From: JACCYI01 sp963828075
Lineage (GTDB): Bacteria; Actinomycetota; Thermoleophilia; Solirubrobacterales; Solirubrobacteraceae
NCBI GenBank assembly: GCA_963828075.1
Contig: CAWHDH010000021.1
Location: 310,001 to 374,000 of the forward strand
DNA: 64,000 nt
Reading direction: 5' to 3'
Part shown: piece by piece, positions 28,102-36,465 of the stretch
Numbering within the stretch: position 1 is the first letter of the stretch
Layout: each line of letters opens with the position of its first letter
Made by a program: the position numbers and the translations under genes
Notes under the pieces: generated by a model
What the model was told of the DNA's origin: nothing
Databases searched by the model: none
What the model saw: the letters and a program-made list of their open reading frames with translations, nothing else

Positions 28102-30353
28102 CCGTCCTGCGCCTCGCGGTCGCCGGCCTGCGGGCCCGCCGAGGGCGCTCGCTGCTCGCCGCGGCAGGGGTCTTCGCCGCCGCGCTCGTCGTCGGGACCG
28201 CCGCGACGGTCGGCTACGGCCTGGCCACCGGGTTCGAGCGGTCGGCGGCGCGTGCCGACCTGCCCGACGTGATCGCCCGGTTCGCGCGCGAGGACCTGCG
28301 GTCCGTCGACGAGCGGGTGCGGGCGCTGCCGAACCTCCAGGCGCGCTCCTACCGGCGTGAGGTCAACGACGTCTCGCTGCGGGCGAACGGCCGGCGCACC
28401 TCCAAGGGCGCGCTGCAGCTGGTGTTCGGCGGTCGCCGTGGCTACGCGATCGTGGCGGGCCGGGACATCGCCGACTCGCCCGACGAGGTGGTGGTCGAGC
28501 AGGGTCTCGCGCGCGAGTGGGACCTCGTGCCGGGTGACTCGCTGCGGATGTTCCGGGGCCGCTTCGAGGCGCGCATCGTCGGCGTCGCCGTCTCGCCCGA
28601 CAACGTCGCGTACCCGCTGGCCAAGGCCGCGCGCGTGTACGTCCCGGCCGCGGTGGCGGGGCCCGGCGTGCGGCCGAACGTCGCGCTGCTCTGGCTCAAC
28701 GACCCGGCGCGGGCGGACGTCACCCTCGCGCAGGCACGGACGGTCTCGTTCGGCCTCGGCGACCTCTCGTTCGTGACCCGCGCCGGCGTCGAGGTGCTGC
28801 TCGACCAGGCGGCGGGCGTCGTGATCGCGCTGCTGGTCGCGTTCTCGATCGTCGCCCTGCTGGCCGCGGGGACGATGCTCGCCGCCTCGGCGCACTCGGA
28901 GGTCCAGCGACGGCTCGCGGCGTTCGGGGTCCAGCGGGCGCTCGGCTTCTCCCCCGGACGCCTCGCGGCGATCCAGGCGGCGGAGGCCGCGGTCGTGGCG
29001 GTCCCCGCCGGAGCGCTGGGGATCGGGCTCGGCGCCGTCGTGGTCGCCGGCCCGTCTGCCGGGCTGCTGGCGACGCTCAACGAGCTGCCGCCGGGCGGTG
29101 CGCTGGTCGTGCCCCTCGCCGCGTGCCTGGCGGGCGTCGTCACGCTGGTGGTTTCGGCGGCGACCTGGCCGGCGTGGCGTGCCGCCCGCCGCTCGCCGGC
29201 CGAGATCCTGCGCGGCGGCGACCTCGCTCCGGCGGGCGGCCACGCCAGCGGGGGCGGTGGCGGGCTGGCGGCGCTCGGCGCGCGGTTCGCGCTCGCGGCC
29301 CGCGCCCGGTGGGCGGCCGGCGTGGCGACGATCGCGGTGTGCGCGGGGATCGTCCTGCTGATGCTCGCGCTCGCGTCGCTGCTGGTGCGCCTGCGCGACG
29401 ACCCCGGCACGGTCGGCAAGCGCTACAGCCTCACCGTGAAGGCCGACCGCGATTTCGTGCCGTCGATCCTGCGGGTCGACGGCGTCGAGGCGGCCGGCGA
29501 GCGCTTTGCCGTCTCGGCGTCGGACGCGTTCCGCCTCGGAGAACCGCTGCGGCTGCTCGCCTACCGCGGCGACCACACGGAGTTCGAGGCGCCGCCGCTC
29601 GCCGAGGGGCGCCGCGTGCGCGGGCCGGGCGAGGCGGAGGTCGGCCTGGGGCTCGCCGACGCGCTCGGCCTGCGCCCCGGCGCCACGCTCGCCGTTCAGC
29701 TCCCGGACGCCGTCGCCGACGTCCGCTTCCGGGTGGTGGGGGTGGTGCGCGCGCTCGAGAACGACGGCCGCATGGCCTACGTGCGCGCCGATCGACTGCT
29801 CGACGCCGATCCGACGCTGCCGAGCAGCGTCGTCGTCCGGCTCGCCCCGGATGCCGACGAGGCTGAGGTGTCGCGCGCGCTGACCGGGATCGGGGCGCCG
29901 CCCACGAGCGTCCGCGGCCCGGTCACCGACAACGGCGCGTTCCTCGCCGTGCTCGCTTCGGTGCTGCGCGGGGTGGGGCTCGCTGTCGGCCTCGTCTGCC
30001 TCTACGGGTTGATCCAGTCGCTTGCGGTGACCGCCCGCGAGCGCCGCGGCGCGGTGGCGGTCCTGCGCGCCACCGGGGCCGGCCGCGGCGAGGTCGCCGT
30101 GCTGCTCGCGGGCGCCGCCGCGGCCGTCGCGGTCCCCGCGGCGGTGGCCGGGGTGGCACTGGAGGTGGCGGTGTTCGGGCCGCTGGTCGCGCGCATGGCC
30201 GCCGGCTACGCCCAGCTGCCGCTGGCGCCGGCCGCCGGTCAGGTCGCCCTCGTCGCGGGCGGGCTGCTGGTCCTCGCCGCGCTCGCGGCGGCGCTCGTTG
30301 CGCGGCGGGTGCTGCGCGAGCCGGTGGTCGCCGGATTGCGGGAGGCGGCGTGA
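28098..30353 (+). CDS. FtsX-fold ABC transporter permease (two MacB/FtsX modules)
   Basis: 751 residues. Helix at about 10-35 (SLLAAAGVFAAALVVGTAAT), an extracellular domain (about 45-235), then three helices around 240-355; the pattern repeats with a helix at about 405-430, a second extracellular domain and three helices at about 610-745 (VGLVCLYGLIQSLAVTARER; GAVAVLRATGAG). This two-module architecture is common in actinobacterial FtsX-type permeases. RRLAAFGVQRALGFSPGRLA and ERRGAVAVLRATGAGRGEVA are the coupling-helix segments that contact the ATPase. It ends 4 bp inside the next gene. Confidence 0.9.
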   Translation: MTVLRLAVAGLRARRGRSLLAAAGVFAAALVVGTAATVGYGLATGFERSAARADLPDVIARFAREDLRSVDERVRALPNLQARSYRREVNDVSLRANGRRTSKGALQLVFGGRRGYAIVAGRDIADSPDEVVVEQGLAREWDLVPGDSLRMFRGRFEARIVGVAVSPDNVAYPLAKAARVYVPAAVAGPGVRPNVALLWLNDPARADVTLAQARTVSFGLGDLSFVTRAGVEVLLDQAAGVVIALLVAFSIVALLAAGTMLAASAHSEVQRRLAAFGVQRALGFSPGRLAAIQAAEAAVVAVPAGALGIGLGAVVVAGPSAGLLATLNELPPGGALVVPLAACLAGVVTLVVSAATWPAWRAARRSPAEILRGGDLAPAGGHASGGGGGLAALGARFALAARARWAAGVATIAVCAGIVLLMLALASLLVRLRDDPGTVGKRYSLTVKADRDFVPSILRVDGVEAAGERFAVSASDAFRLGEPLRLLAYRGDHTEFEAPPLAEGRRVRGPGEAEVGLGLADALGLRPGATLAVQLPDAVADVRFRVVGVVRALENDGRMAYVRADRLLDADPTLPSSVVVRLAPDADEAEVSRALTGIGAPPTSVRGPVTDNGAFLAVLASVLRGVGLAVGLVCLYGLIQSLAVTARERRGAVAVLRATGAGRGEVAVLLAGAAAAVAVPAAVAGVALEVAVFGPLVARMAAGYAQLPLAPAAGQVALVAGGLLVLAALAAALVARRVLREPVVAGLREAA

Positions 30354-31804
30354 GGCGCGTCGCGGCAATCGTGTGCGTGATGGCGGCGGCCGGATGCGGG
30401 GCGGACGCGCCGGCTCCGGCCGGCGGAGGCCCGTCGGGCTCGACGCTGCGCGCCACGCTCGTCGACCCCGACGGCGACGGTGCGCTCGCGCCGGGGCCAG
30501 GCGAGCGGCTGGTCGACCGCACCGACCTGGCCGCGGCCCGGCGGCCGGGGCGGGTGATCGCGACCCTCGGCCAGCTCAGCGACACGCATGTCCGCGACGA
30601 GGAGTCCCCCGGGCGTGTCCCGTTCCTCGACCGCTACGGCGGCGCGGCGGGCTCGACGTTCCGCCCGCAGGAGGCGCTGAGCACGCAGGTGCTGGCGGCC
30701 GCCGTCCGCTCGCTCAACGCCGAGCGGCCCGACGCGGTGCTGGTCACCGGCGACATCGTCGACAACGCCCAGCGCAACGAGCTCGTGCAGGCGCGCGCGG
30801 TGCTCGACGGGGGGCGCGTCGACCCCGACACCGGCGCGCGCGGGTACCGCGGCGTCCAGGAGGCGGCCGACCCCGATCCCCTCTACTACCGGCCCGACCA
30901 CGACGCGCCGCGCCATCCCGGTCTGCTCGGCACTGCGCAGCGGCCGTTCACCTCTCCGGGCCTCGACGCCCCGTGGCTCCCGGCGCTCGGCAACCACGAC
31001 GTGCTGCGCCAGGGCGAGCTGCCCCCGTCGGCCCGCACCGATGCGGTCGGCACCGGCGGACGGCTGCTCACCACGCTCCCGCGCGACTTCGAGCTGCCCG
31101 ACGATCTGGACAAGACCGACAGCCGCGCGGCGGTCGATGGGCTGCTCGACGCGGGCGCGCCCGGGACGGCGATCGAGGTGCCGGCCGACGGGGCGCGCGC
31201 CGCTGTGTCCGTGGTCGAGCTGGTGAGCGCGCTCGGGCGCGGGCGCTCCTTGGCCGCGCCCGACCGCCTGGACTACGTCACAGACGTGGGCCCGCGGCTG
31301 CGCTGCGTCGTCCTCGACACCGTCGATCGCACCGGCGGCGCGCGTGGTCGCGTCACCCCGGAGCAGGTCGCGTGGCTGCGCGCCGAGCTCGCCGCCGCCG
31401 GAGGGCGCGACGTCGTGGTCGTCTCGCACAATCGCCTCGACAGCGTCGCAGGCGGCGCCGCCGCGGTGGCCGCGTTGGATTCCGTTCCGACCGTGGTCGC
31501 GAACATCGCCGGCAACGCCCACCGAAACCGCGTCCGCCCGCACCGCACGCCGGCCGGCGGCTACTGGGTGATCGAGACCTCCTCGCTCGCCGACTTCCCG
31601 CAGCAGGCCCGGATGCTGCGGCTCCGTGAGACGACCGGCGGCGGCCGCGTACTCGAGACGTGGATGGTCGACCAGGACGGCCGCGGCCTCGCCGGGATCG
31701 CCCGCGAGCTCGCCTACCTCGACGCCCAGGGCGGCCGCCCGCAGGGGTTCGCGGGGACGGGCTCGGATCGCAATGCGCGGCTGTTCCTGCCGCGATCGCG
31801 GTAG
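30350..31804 (+). CDS. Secreted metallophosphoesterase lipoprotein
   Basis: 484 residues. The N-terminus MRRVAAIVCVMAAAGCG is a lipoprotein signal with lipobox AAGC (Cys16). Calcineurin-like metal ligands are in order: ATLGQLSDTHVRDEE, AVLVTGDIVDNAQRNE, PALGNHDVLRQGEL, VVVVSHNRLDS, and IAGNAHRNRVRPH, matching the DxH, GDxxD, GNHD, GHxH-like pattern, with some drift in the last motif. It is probably anchored to the outer face of the membrane and cleaves phosphoesters; substrate unknown. It is cotranslated with the ABC permease (overlap ATGA/GTGA type, 4 bp), which suggests a functional link to that transporter. Confidence 0.88.
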   Translation: MRRVAAIVCVMAAAGCGADAPAPAGGGPSGSTLRATLVDPDGDGALAPGPGERLVDRTDLAAARRPGRVIATLGQLSDTHVRDEESPGRVPFLDRYGGAAGSTFRPQEALSTQVLAAAVRSLNAERPDAVLVTGDIVDNAQRNELVQARAVLDGGRVDPDTGARGYRGVQEAADPDPLYYRPDHDAPRHPGLLGTAQRPFTSPGLDAPWLPALGNHDVLRQGELPPSARTDAVGTGGRLLTTLPRDFELPDDLDKTDSRAAVDGLLDAGAPGTAIEVPADGARAAVSVVELVSALGRGRSLAAPDRLDYVTDVGPRLRCVVLDTVDRTGGARGRVTPEQVAWLRAELAAAGGRDVVVVSHNRLDSVAGGAAAVAALDSVPTVVANIAGNAHRNRVRPHRTPAGGYWVIETSSLADFPQQARMLRLRETTGGGRVLETWMVDQDGRGLAGIARELAYLDAQGGRPQGFAGTGSDRNARLFLPRSR

Positions 31805-31881
31805 GGCGGCGCGCTCACCTTCCTCACCCGCCAAGTTCGCGCGGCCGATCGCCAGGCGGCGCTGGACCGTGGACCGCGAAG

Positions 31882-31887
31882 TAGGGT
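31882..31887 (+). promoter_or_regulatory. -10-like TAGGGT upstream of DoxX-like gene
   Basis: TAGGGT ends 8 nt before the ATG at 31896. No RBS. Probable leaderless start. Confidence 0.42.
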
Positions 31888-31895
31888 GCCGCCGG

Positions 31896-32258
31896 ATGCC
31901 CTCCCCCGGTCGCGCCCTCCTCGGCGCCTTCTTCCTGTTCGCCGGCACGCTGCACTTCACGCGCCCGCGCATGTACGAGGCGATCATGCCCCTCTGGATC
32001 CCGGCGCACCGCGAGCTCGTCTACGCGAGCGGCGCGGCGGAGCTCGCCGGCGGCGCCGCCGTGCTGTCGAGCCGGACGGCGAAGCTCGGCGGCTGGTGGC
32101 TGATCGCGACCCTGATCGGCGTCTTCCCCGCCAACGTCAACATGGCGGTGAACGCCGAGCGTTACTCGAGGATCCCCGAGCCGCTGCTGTGGGCGCGACT
32201 GCCGGTCCAGTCGCTCCTGATCCTCTGGGTCCACCGGGTCGCGATCCGCCGGCGTTGA
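31896..32258 (+). CDS. DoxX-like integral membrane protein
   Basis: 120 residues, four hydrophobic segments (about 5-20, 42-60, 68-90, 100-118). ALLGAFFLFAGTLHFTRPRM with the following MPLWIPAHRELVYASGAAEL and ALNPERYSRIPEPLL-like segment (VNAERYSRIPEPLLWARLPV) are typical of the DoxX/DoxD-like small membrane proteins. Family members have been linked to redox or envelope functions, but no clear biochemistry is known. The ATG at 31896 follows a -10 box. It ends 3 bp before the convergent giant secreted protein. Confidence 0.82.
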   Translation: MPSPGRALLGAFFLFAGTLHFTRPRMYEAIMPLWIPAHRELVYASGAAELAGGAAVLSSRTAKLGGWWLIATLIGVFPANVNMAVNAERYSRIPEPLLWARLPVQSLLILWVHRVAIRRR

Positions 32259-32261
32259 AGC

Positions 32262-35200
32262 TCAACGGCGGCGCGCCAGGTACGTCTGGCCCCGCTCCAG
32301 CTTGACGGTGCGGCGGCGGCCGAAGTCGCGCACGGTGACCGACCCGCTGCGGACGGACACGAACGTGCCGTCACAGCGGTCCTGGGTCAGCCAGCGAGTG
32401 CCCTTGACCGCCGTCGCCCCGCTGTTGCCCTTGACCCGGTACTCGCCCCGGCCGTCGCCCCAGAGCGAGTTGATCTTGGCCTTCTTGCCCTTCTTGCGCT
32501 TCTTCTTCGCGGCGGCGGTCGCGCCGCCGGGCAGCGGGCAGGCGGAGTAGTCGCTGACCAGATCGAGCTGGGTCACGGCGACGCGCGCCCGCCGCTGGCG
32601 CAGCCTGAAGATCCCGTCGAAGAAGACGGCCGACTGCTCGCCGCCCGCCGTGCCTCGGCTGGTGGTGAGCCGGATGGTTCCCTCCCGCACGTCGATCACC
32701 GAGCCGACGGGAATGCGCTGGGCGTCACGCACGGGCCGGAAGCGGTCGGTGCCGGGTGGCCGGACGCGTACGACGCCCGCGGCCGGCTCGCCGGTGCCCG
32801 ACCGCCCGGGCTCGGGCGGCGGGCCCGCCGGCGGGCCTGCGTCGCCCGTGTCCGTGAACCGGGCGATGCGCCCTGCGCCGGACTCCGCGACGTACACGGT
32901 GCGGACCGGCCCGAGGGAGATCCGCTGCTCGTCACGGACGACGACGCCGAACGGAGCGAGGAGACCACCGGCGCCGCTCAGGAACACGCCGCCGGACGAG
33001 AGCTTCTGCAGCCGGCCGCTGCCGTCGGTGACGTACACGACCTCGTCGCCGTCGAGCGTCACGCCCGCCGGGCGATCGAACTGCCCGAACCCGGTTCCTC
33101 CTTCGCCGAACGCCCCAAGCGACGTGCCGTCGGCCGCGAGATGGACGATCCGGTTCGTCGCGGCGTCGGCCACGACCGCACCGCCGGCGGCGTCGGCGGC
33201 GATGCCCTGCGGGGCCGTCAGGGTGCCGGCGCCGATCGCGTCGATGAAGGCGCCCTCGGGCGTGAAGCGCTCGACGCGCCCGTTGCCCCGGTCGGCCACC
33301 AGGACCGTGCCGTTCCCGTCGACGGCGACGCCGGCCGGACCCTGGAACTGCCCGTCCCCGGCCCCCGTCGTCCCCCAGGCGCTCAGGAACGCCCCGGCGG
33401 AGTCGAAGCGCTGGACCCGGTCGTTCCCGGTGTCGGCGACGTAGATCGTCCCGTCCGGGCCGACGGCGATGCCGGAGGGCGAGTTGAACTGCCCCGGCCC
33501 GGAGCCCGGGCTTCCGAACGCGGCGACGAAGGCGCCGCCGGTGGTCAGGCGCTGGACCCGGGCGTTGCCCGCGTCGACGACGAGCAGATCCCCGCCGGCG
33601 ACGGCGAGCCCCTGCGGAGCGGCGAGCTGCCCGGCTCCGCTCCCCGGAGTCCCGATCGGTGCGTCGGCGACGAGGTCGGCACCGGCGGCACCCGGGAGCG
33701 CGAACGCGAGCGCGAAGACCGCGGCGGTCGCTGAGCGACGCGCGCGACGCCACGGGCTGCGGTTGCCGGCACGGTCGAGCACCCGCACCCAGACCGGCGC
33801 GGCGCGCCCGCGGAAGCTGACGCGCCGGCTGAACCGTCGCAGCGTGCCGGGCCGGCGGCGGTTGTTGGTGATCTGCACCTTGCCGACGCCGGACGTGCGG
33901 TCGCTCGCACGGATCCGGACCACGAACCGCCGTGCCGCCGCCGAGACCGTGGCGGCGGATCCCGATGCGGCGCCGGGCGCCAGCACCTGCGCGGAGGTCA
34001 CCGTCGGGGCGGTCTCGTCGAGGATGATGTCGTCCTGGTAGTTGGGCGTCGTCGTCTCGCCGCCGCGGAAGCGCACGTACACCGTCTTCGGGAGGCGCTC
34101 GGGGCCCGACGACTCGAGCGTCCACGGGATCGTCGCCGCCAGCGGGACGGTCACCGCGCGGGCGAACCCGCCGTCGTTGCTGAGGATCGCCAGCGTCGCG
34201 AACGGCGGCCCGACCACGGTGAGCGTCACCCGCGGATCGTTGGTCCAGCGGGCGCCGCCCTCGATCGACACGCCGAGCGGGCGGGCGGTGCCACCCCGGT
34301 CCACGATCCGCACGGTCCCCCGCGCCTCGGCCTGCAGTCCGCCCTGATCGGTGACCCGCACGCCGACTCCGAAGGTGCCGGCCCGCGCGAACGCCCGCGT
34401 GGTCCGGGGCGTCGCGCCTGCGTCGGTCTCGTAGCTTCCATCGCCGTCGGCGTCGAACTCGTACCGGGCGATGCCGGACCCGACGTCGGTCGAGCGCGAC
34501 GCGTCGAGCGTCACCGTGCTCGCGGTCAGCGCCGGGTTCGGGTTGACGACCAGGACGGCGGTCGGCGCGACGCCGGCGGTGAACGAGCGGGCGGCGGACG
34601 AGGCGGTGTGCCCGACGAGGTCGACCGCGCGGACCAGCCAGCTGTGCGCCCCTTCGGCGAGCGGCGATCCGGGGCTCGCGGCGCAGCGGTCGGCCGCGCA
34701 CCCGGCCGCCGGCAACGTCGCCGCGACCGTGCCGTCGACCACGAGCTCGTAGCGGTCCACGCCGCCTGCGTCGGCCGCGAGCGTCCAGGCGAAGGCCGGC
34801 GTGAGCGGCTGGCCTCCCGCTCCGTCGGCCGGCTCGACCAGCGCCGGCGGAGCTGGGTCCGTCGTGTCGACGAAGAGCGAGCGCGCCGGCGACACGGTGA
34901 CGTTGCCCGCGACATCGGTGGCGCGGATGCGCCACTCGTGCGTCCCTTCGCCGAGGTCGGCCGGCGGGTTGAAGCTCGTCTGCCCCGGTGTGAGGGCGAC
35001 GCCGGCGTCGTCGGCGTCGAGCAGGAGCGCCGCGGAGGCGACGCCCGATCCCGCGCCGTCACCGACCGCGAACGTCAGCTCCGGGCGGCGGCTCGCCGTC
35101 CGCCCGCCGTCCGCGGGACTGTCCAGGGTGACCTGCGGCCCGGTCATGTCCCGCAGCGCGACCAGGCTGGCCTTGCCATCGCCCGTGTCTTCCCAGGTGA

Positions 35201-36440
35201 AGACCGTGCGGCTGTCCTCGTCGTAGGCGGGCACCGACGCGGGGCCGAGCGGGCCGGTGTTCGGGAAGAGGTCATGCGGGCCCAGCGGGGTGCCGTCGGC
35301 CGCGGCGAACGCCTCGCCGCCGGCGTCGAACAGCACGCCGCCGAGCACCATCATCGACCCCGGCACGACCGTCTGGCCGGCGGACGCGCCATCGCCTGGG
35401 GTGGTCACGGGACGCGGGCCCCAGACCGTCGCACCGCTCGTGCGGTCGAGCGCCATCACGACCGAGGGGACGCTGTCGCAGGTGCGGGTACAGGTCGTGG
35501 TCGCGGTGACGTAGACGCGGTCGGCGTCCACGGCAAGCGAGCGCCCGATGCGAGCGGCGGGCAACTGGACCGTCCATCCCGCCGGGGGCCCGGGCGTGTC
35601 GGTCTCGCTCGCGGTGATCTCACCGGTGCTGGTGGCCCAGTAGGCGACGTCTCCGAGGGCGACGACGTCGCGGATCCCCCTGGGCGGGACGAGCGGGAAG
35701 GCCTCGCCGTCGTCGCGCTGGTAGGACATCAGATACTGCTCCGGGTCCTGGCTGTTGGCGACCAGGAGGACCACCGCCAATGGCGTCAGCAACGGCGCCC
35801 GGCGTACGGGAGCCTCGACGGGCTCCGCCCACAGCTCGTCACCGGTGACCGCGTCGAGTGCGAAGGCCGGCCCGTCCCCGAGCTCGGAGAGCGGGGCGCC
35901 GTAGACCCTGCCGTCGCCGGGCGCGCTCAGCGACCCCGGGAAGGTCCGCGGGGACGACCACGCGGGGCTCAGCGTCTCCCCGACGTCGAAGGCAGCGACG
36001 TCTTCGCTCCTGGAGACATAGACGCGCTGCGCGTCGACCGCCGGGCAGTCGGCCTCGGCGCCCACGCTGTGCCACGATGCCGTCGACCACTCGACGGCGC
36101 CCGTCGCGGCATCCACGGACGCCAGGTGCTGCTTGGTCGTGAAGACGGGCGCGCCCGCCGGGTCGGGCTCAGACCACACGGTGTAGACGTGGCCGGCCGA
36201 CGCGACGACGCATTCCTGGAACGGCGCGGTGGGATCGGCCGGCGTGCGCACGACGGAGGTCAGCGTGCTCGTCCACCGGCGATCGAGGTCCCGGCCGGGA
36301 GAGGTCGCGCGCACCATTTCCTGCCCCCCGCCACCGCGGAAGGCGGGCCAATCGGCGCCCGCCGCGGGCGGCGCGAAGGCGAAACCGATCATGGCGGCGA
36401 GCGTGAGCCGGAGCGCCGCGACCAGCGATCTCGGGCGCAT
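32262..36440 (-). CDS. Giant secreted protein: PQQ-like propeller, Ig-like repeats, NHL propeller, FecR-like domain; contains an internal signal peptide
   Basis: 1392 residues. A signal peptide (LVAALRLTLAAMIGFAFAPP, cleavage near AAGA) leads into a PQQ/WD-like beta-propeller (about 30-430), then Ig/Fn3-like repeats (about 435-890: EWRIRATDVAGNVTVSPARS; HSWLVRAVDLVGHTASSAAR; VWVRVLDRAGNRSPW). At W897 the sequence turns basic and then hydrophobic (RRARRSATAAVFALAFALPG AAGA), which reads as a second signal peptide, followed by six or so NHL repeats (about 925-1200) and a FecR-like domain (about 1220-1392: RIPVGSVIDVREGTIRLTTS; KGTRWLTQDRCDGTFVSVRS). A lysine-rich linker (AAKKKRKKGKKAKIN) interrupts it. 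It looks like two secreted proteins fused in frame. It is 25 bp downstream of the CHASE2 cyclase gene. Confidence 0.85.
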   Translation of the reverse strand: MRPRSLVAALRLTLAAMIGFAFAPPAAGADWPAFRGGGGQEMVRATSPGRDLDRRWTSTLTSVVRTPADPTAPFQECVVASAGHVYTVWSEPDPAGAPVFTTKQHLASVDAATGAVEWSTASWHSVGAEADCPAVDAQRVYVSRSEDVAAFDVGETLSPAWSSPRTFPGSLSAPGDGRVYGAPLSELGDGPAFALDAVTGDELWAEPVEAPVRRAPLLTPLAVVLLVANSQDPEQYLMSYQRDDGEAFPLVPPRGIRDVVALGDVAYWATSTGEITASETDTPGPPAGWTVQLPAARIGRSLAVDADRVYVTATTTCTRTCDSVPSVVMALDRTSGATVWGPRPVTTPGDGASAGQTVVPGSMMVLGGVLFDAGGEAFAAADGTPLGPHDLFPNTGPLGPASVPAYDEDSRTVFTWEDTGDGKASLVALRDMTGPQVTLDSPADGGRTASRRPELTFAVGDGAGSGVASAALLLDADDAGVALTPGQTSFNPPADLGEGTHEWRIRATDVAGNVTVSPARSLFVDTTDPAPPALVEPADGAGGQPLTPAFAWTLAADAGGVDRYELVVDGTVAATLPAAGCAADRCAASPGSPLAEGAHSWLVRAVDLVGHTASSAARSFTAGVAPTAVLVVNPNPALTASTVTLDASRSTDVGSGIARYEFDADGDGSYETDAGATPRTTRAFARAGTFGVGVRVTDQGGLQAEARGTVRIVDRGGTARPLGVSIEGGARWTNDPRVTLTVVGPPFATLAILSNDGGFARAVTVPLAATIPWTLESSGPERLPKTVYVRFRGGETTTPNYQDDIILDETAPTVTSAQVLAPGAASGSAATVSAAARRFVVRIRASDRTSGVGKVQITNNRRRPGTLRRFSRRVSFRGRAAPVWVRVLDRAGNRSPWRRARRSATAAVFALAFALPGAAGADLVADAPIGTPGSGAGQLAAPQGLAVAGGDLLVVDAGNARVQRLTTGGAFVAAFGSPGSGPGQFNSPSGIAVGPDGTIYVADTGNDRVQRFDSAGAFLSAWGTTGAGDGQFQGPAGVAVDGNGTVLVADRGNGRVERFTPEGAFIDAIGAGTLTAPQGIAADAAGGAVVADAATNRIVHLAADGTSLGAFGEGGTGFGQFDRPAGVTLDGDEVVYVTDGSGRLQKLSSGGVFLSGAGGLLAPFGVVVRDEQRISLGPVRTVYVAESGAGRIARFTDTGDAGPPAGPPPEPGRSGTGEPAAGVVRVRPPGTDRFRPVRDAQRIPVGSVIDVREGTIRLTTSRGTAGGEQSAVFFDGIFRLRQRRARVAVTQLDLVSDYSACPLPGGATAAAKKKRKKGKKAKINSLWGDGRGEYRVKGNSGATAVKGTRWLTQDRCDGTFVSVRSGSVTVRDFGRRRTVKLERGQTYLARRR

Positions 36441-36446
36441 CGGCGC

Positions 36447-36452
36447 ACACTA
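36447..36452 (-). promoter_or_regulatory. -10-like TAGTGT upstream of the giant secreted protein
   Basis: TAGTGT on the minus strand ends 6 nt before the ATG at 36440, in the 25-bp gap after the cyclase gene. Probable leaderless start, so the gene may be transcribed both alone and with the cyclase. Confidence 0.42.
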
Positions 36453-36465
36453 ATCGGGTGGGCCG

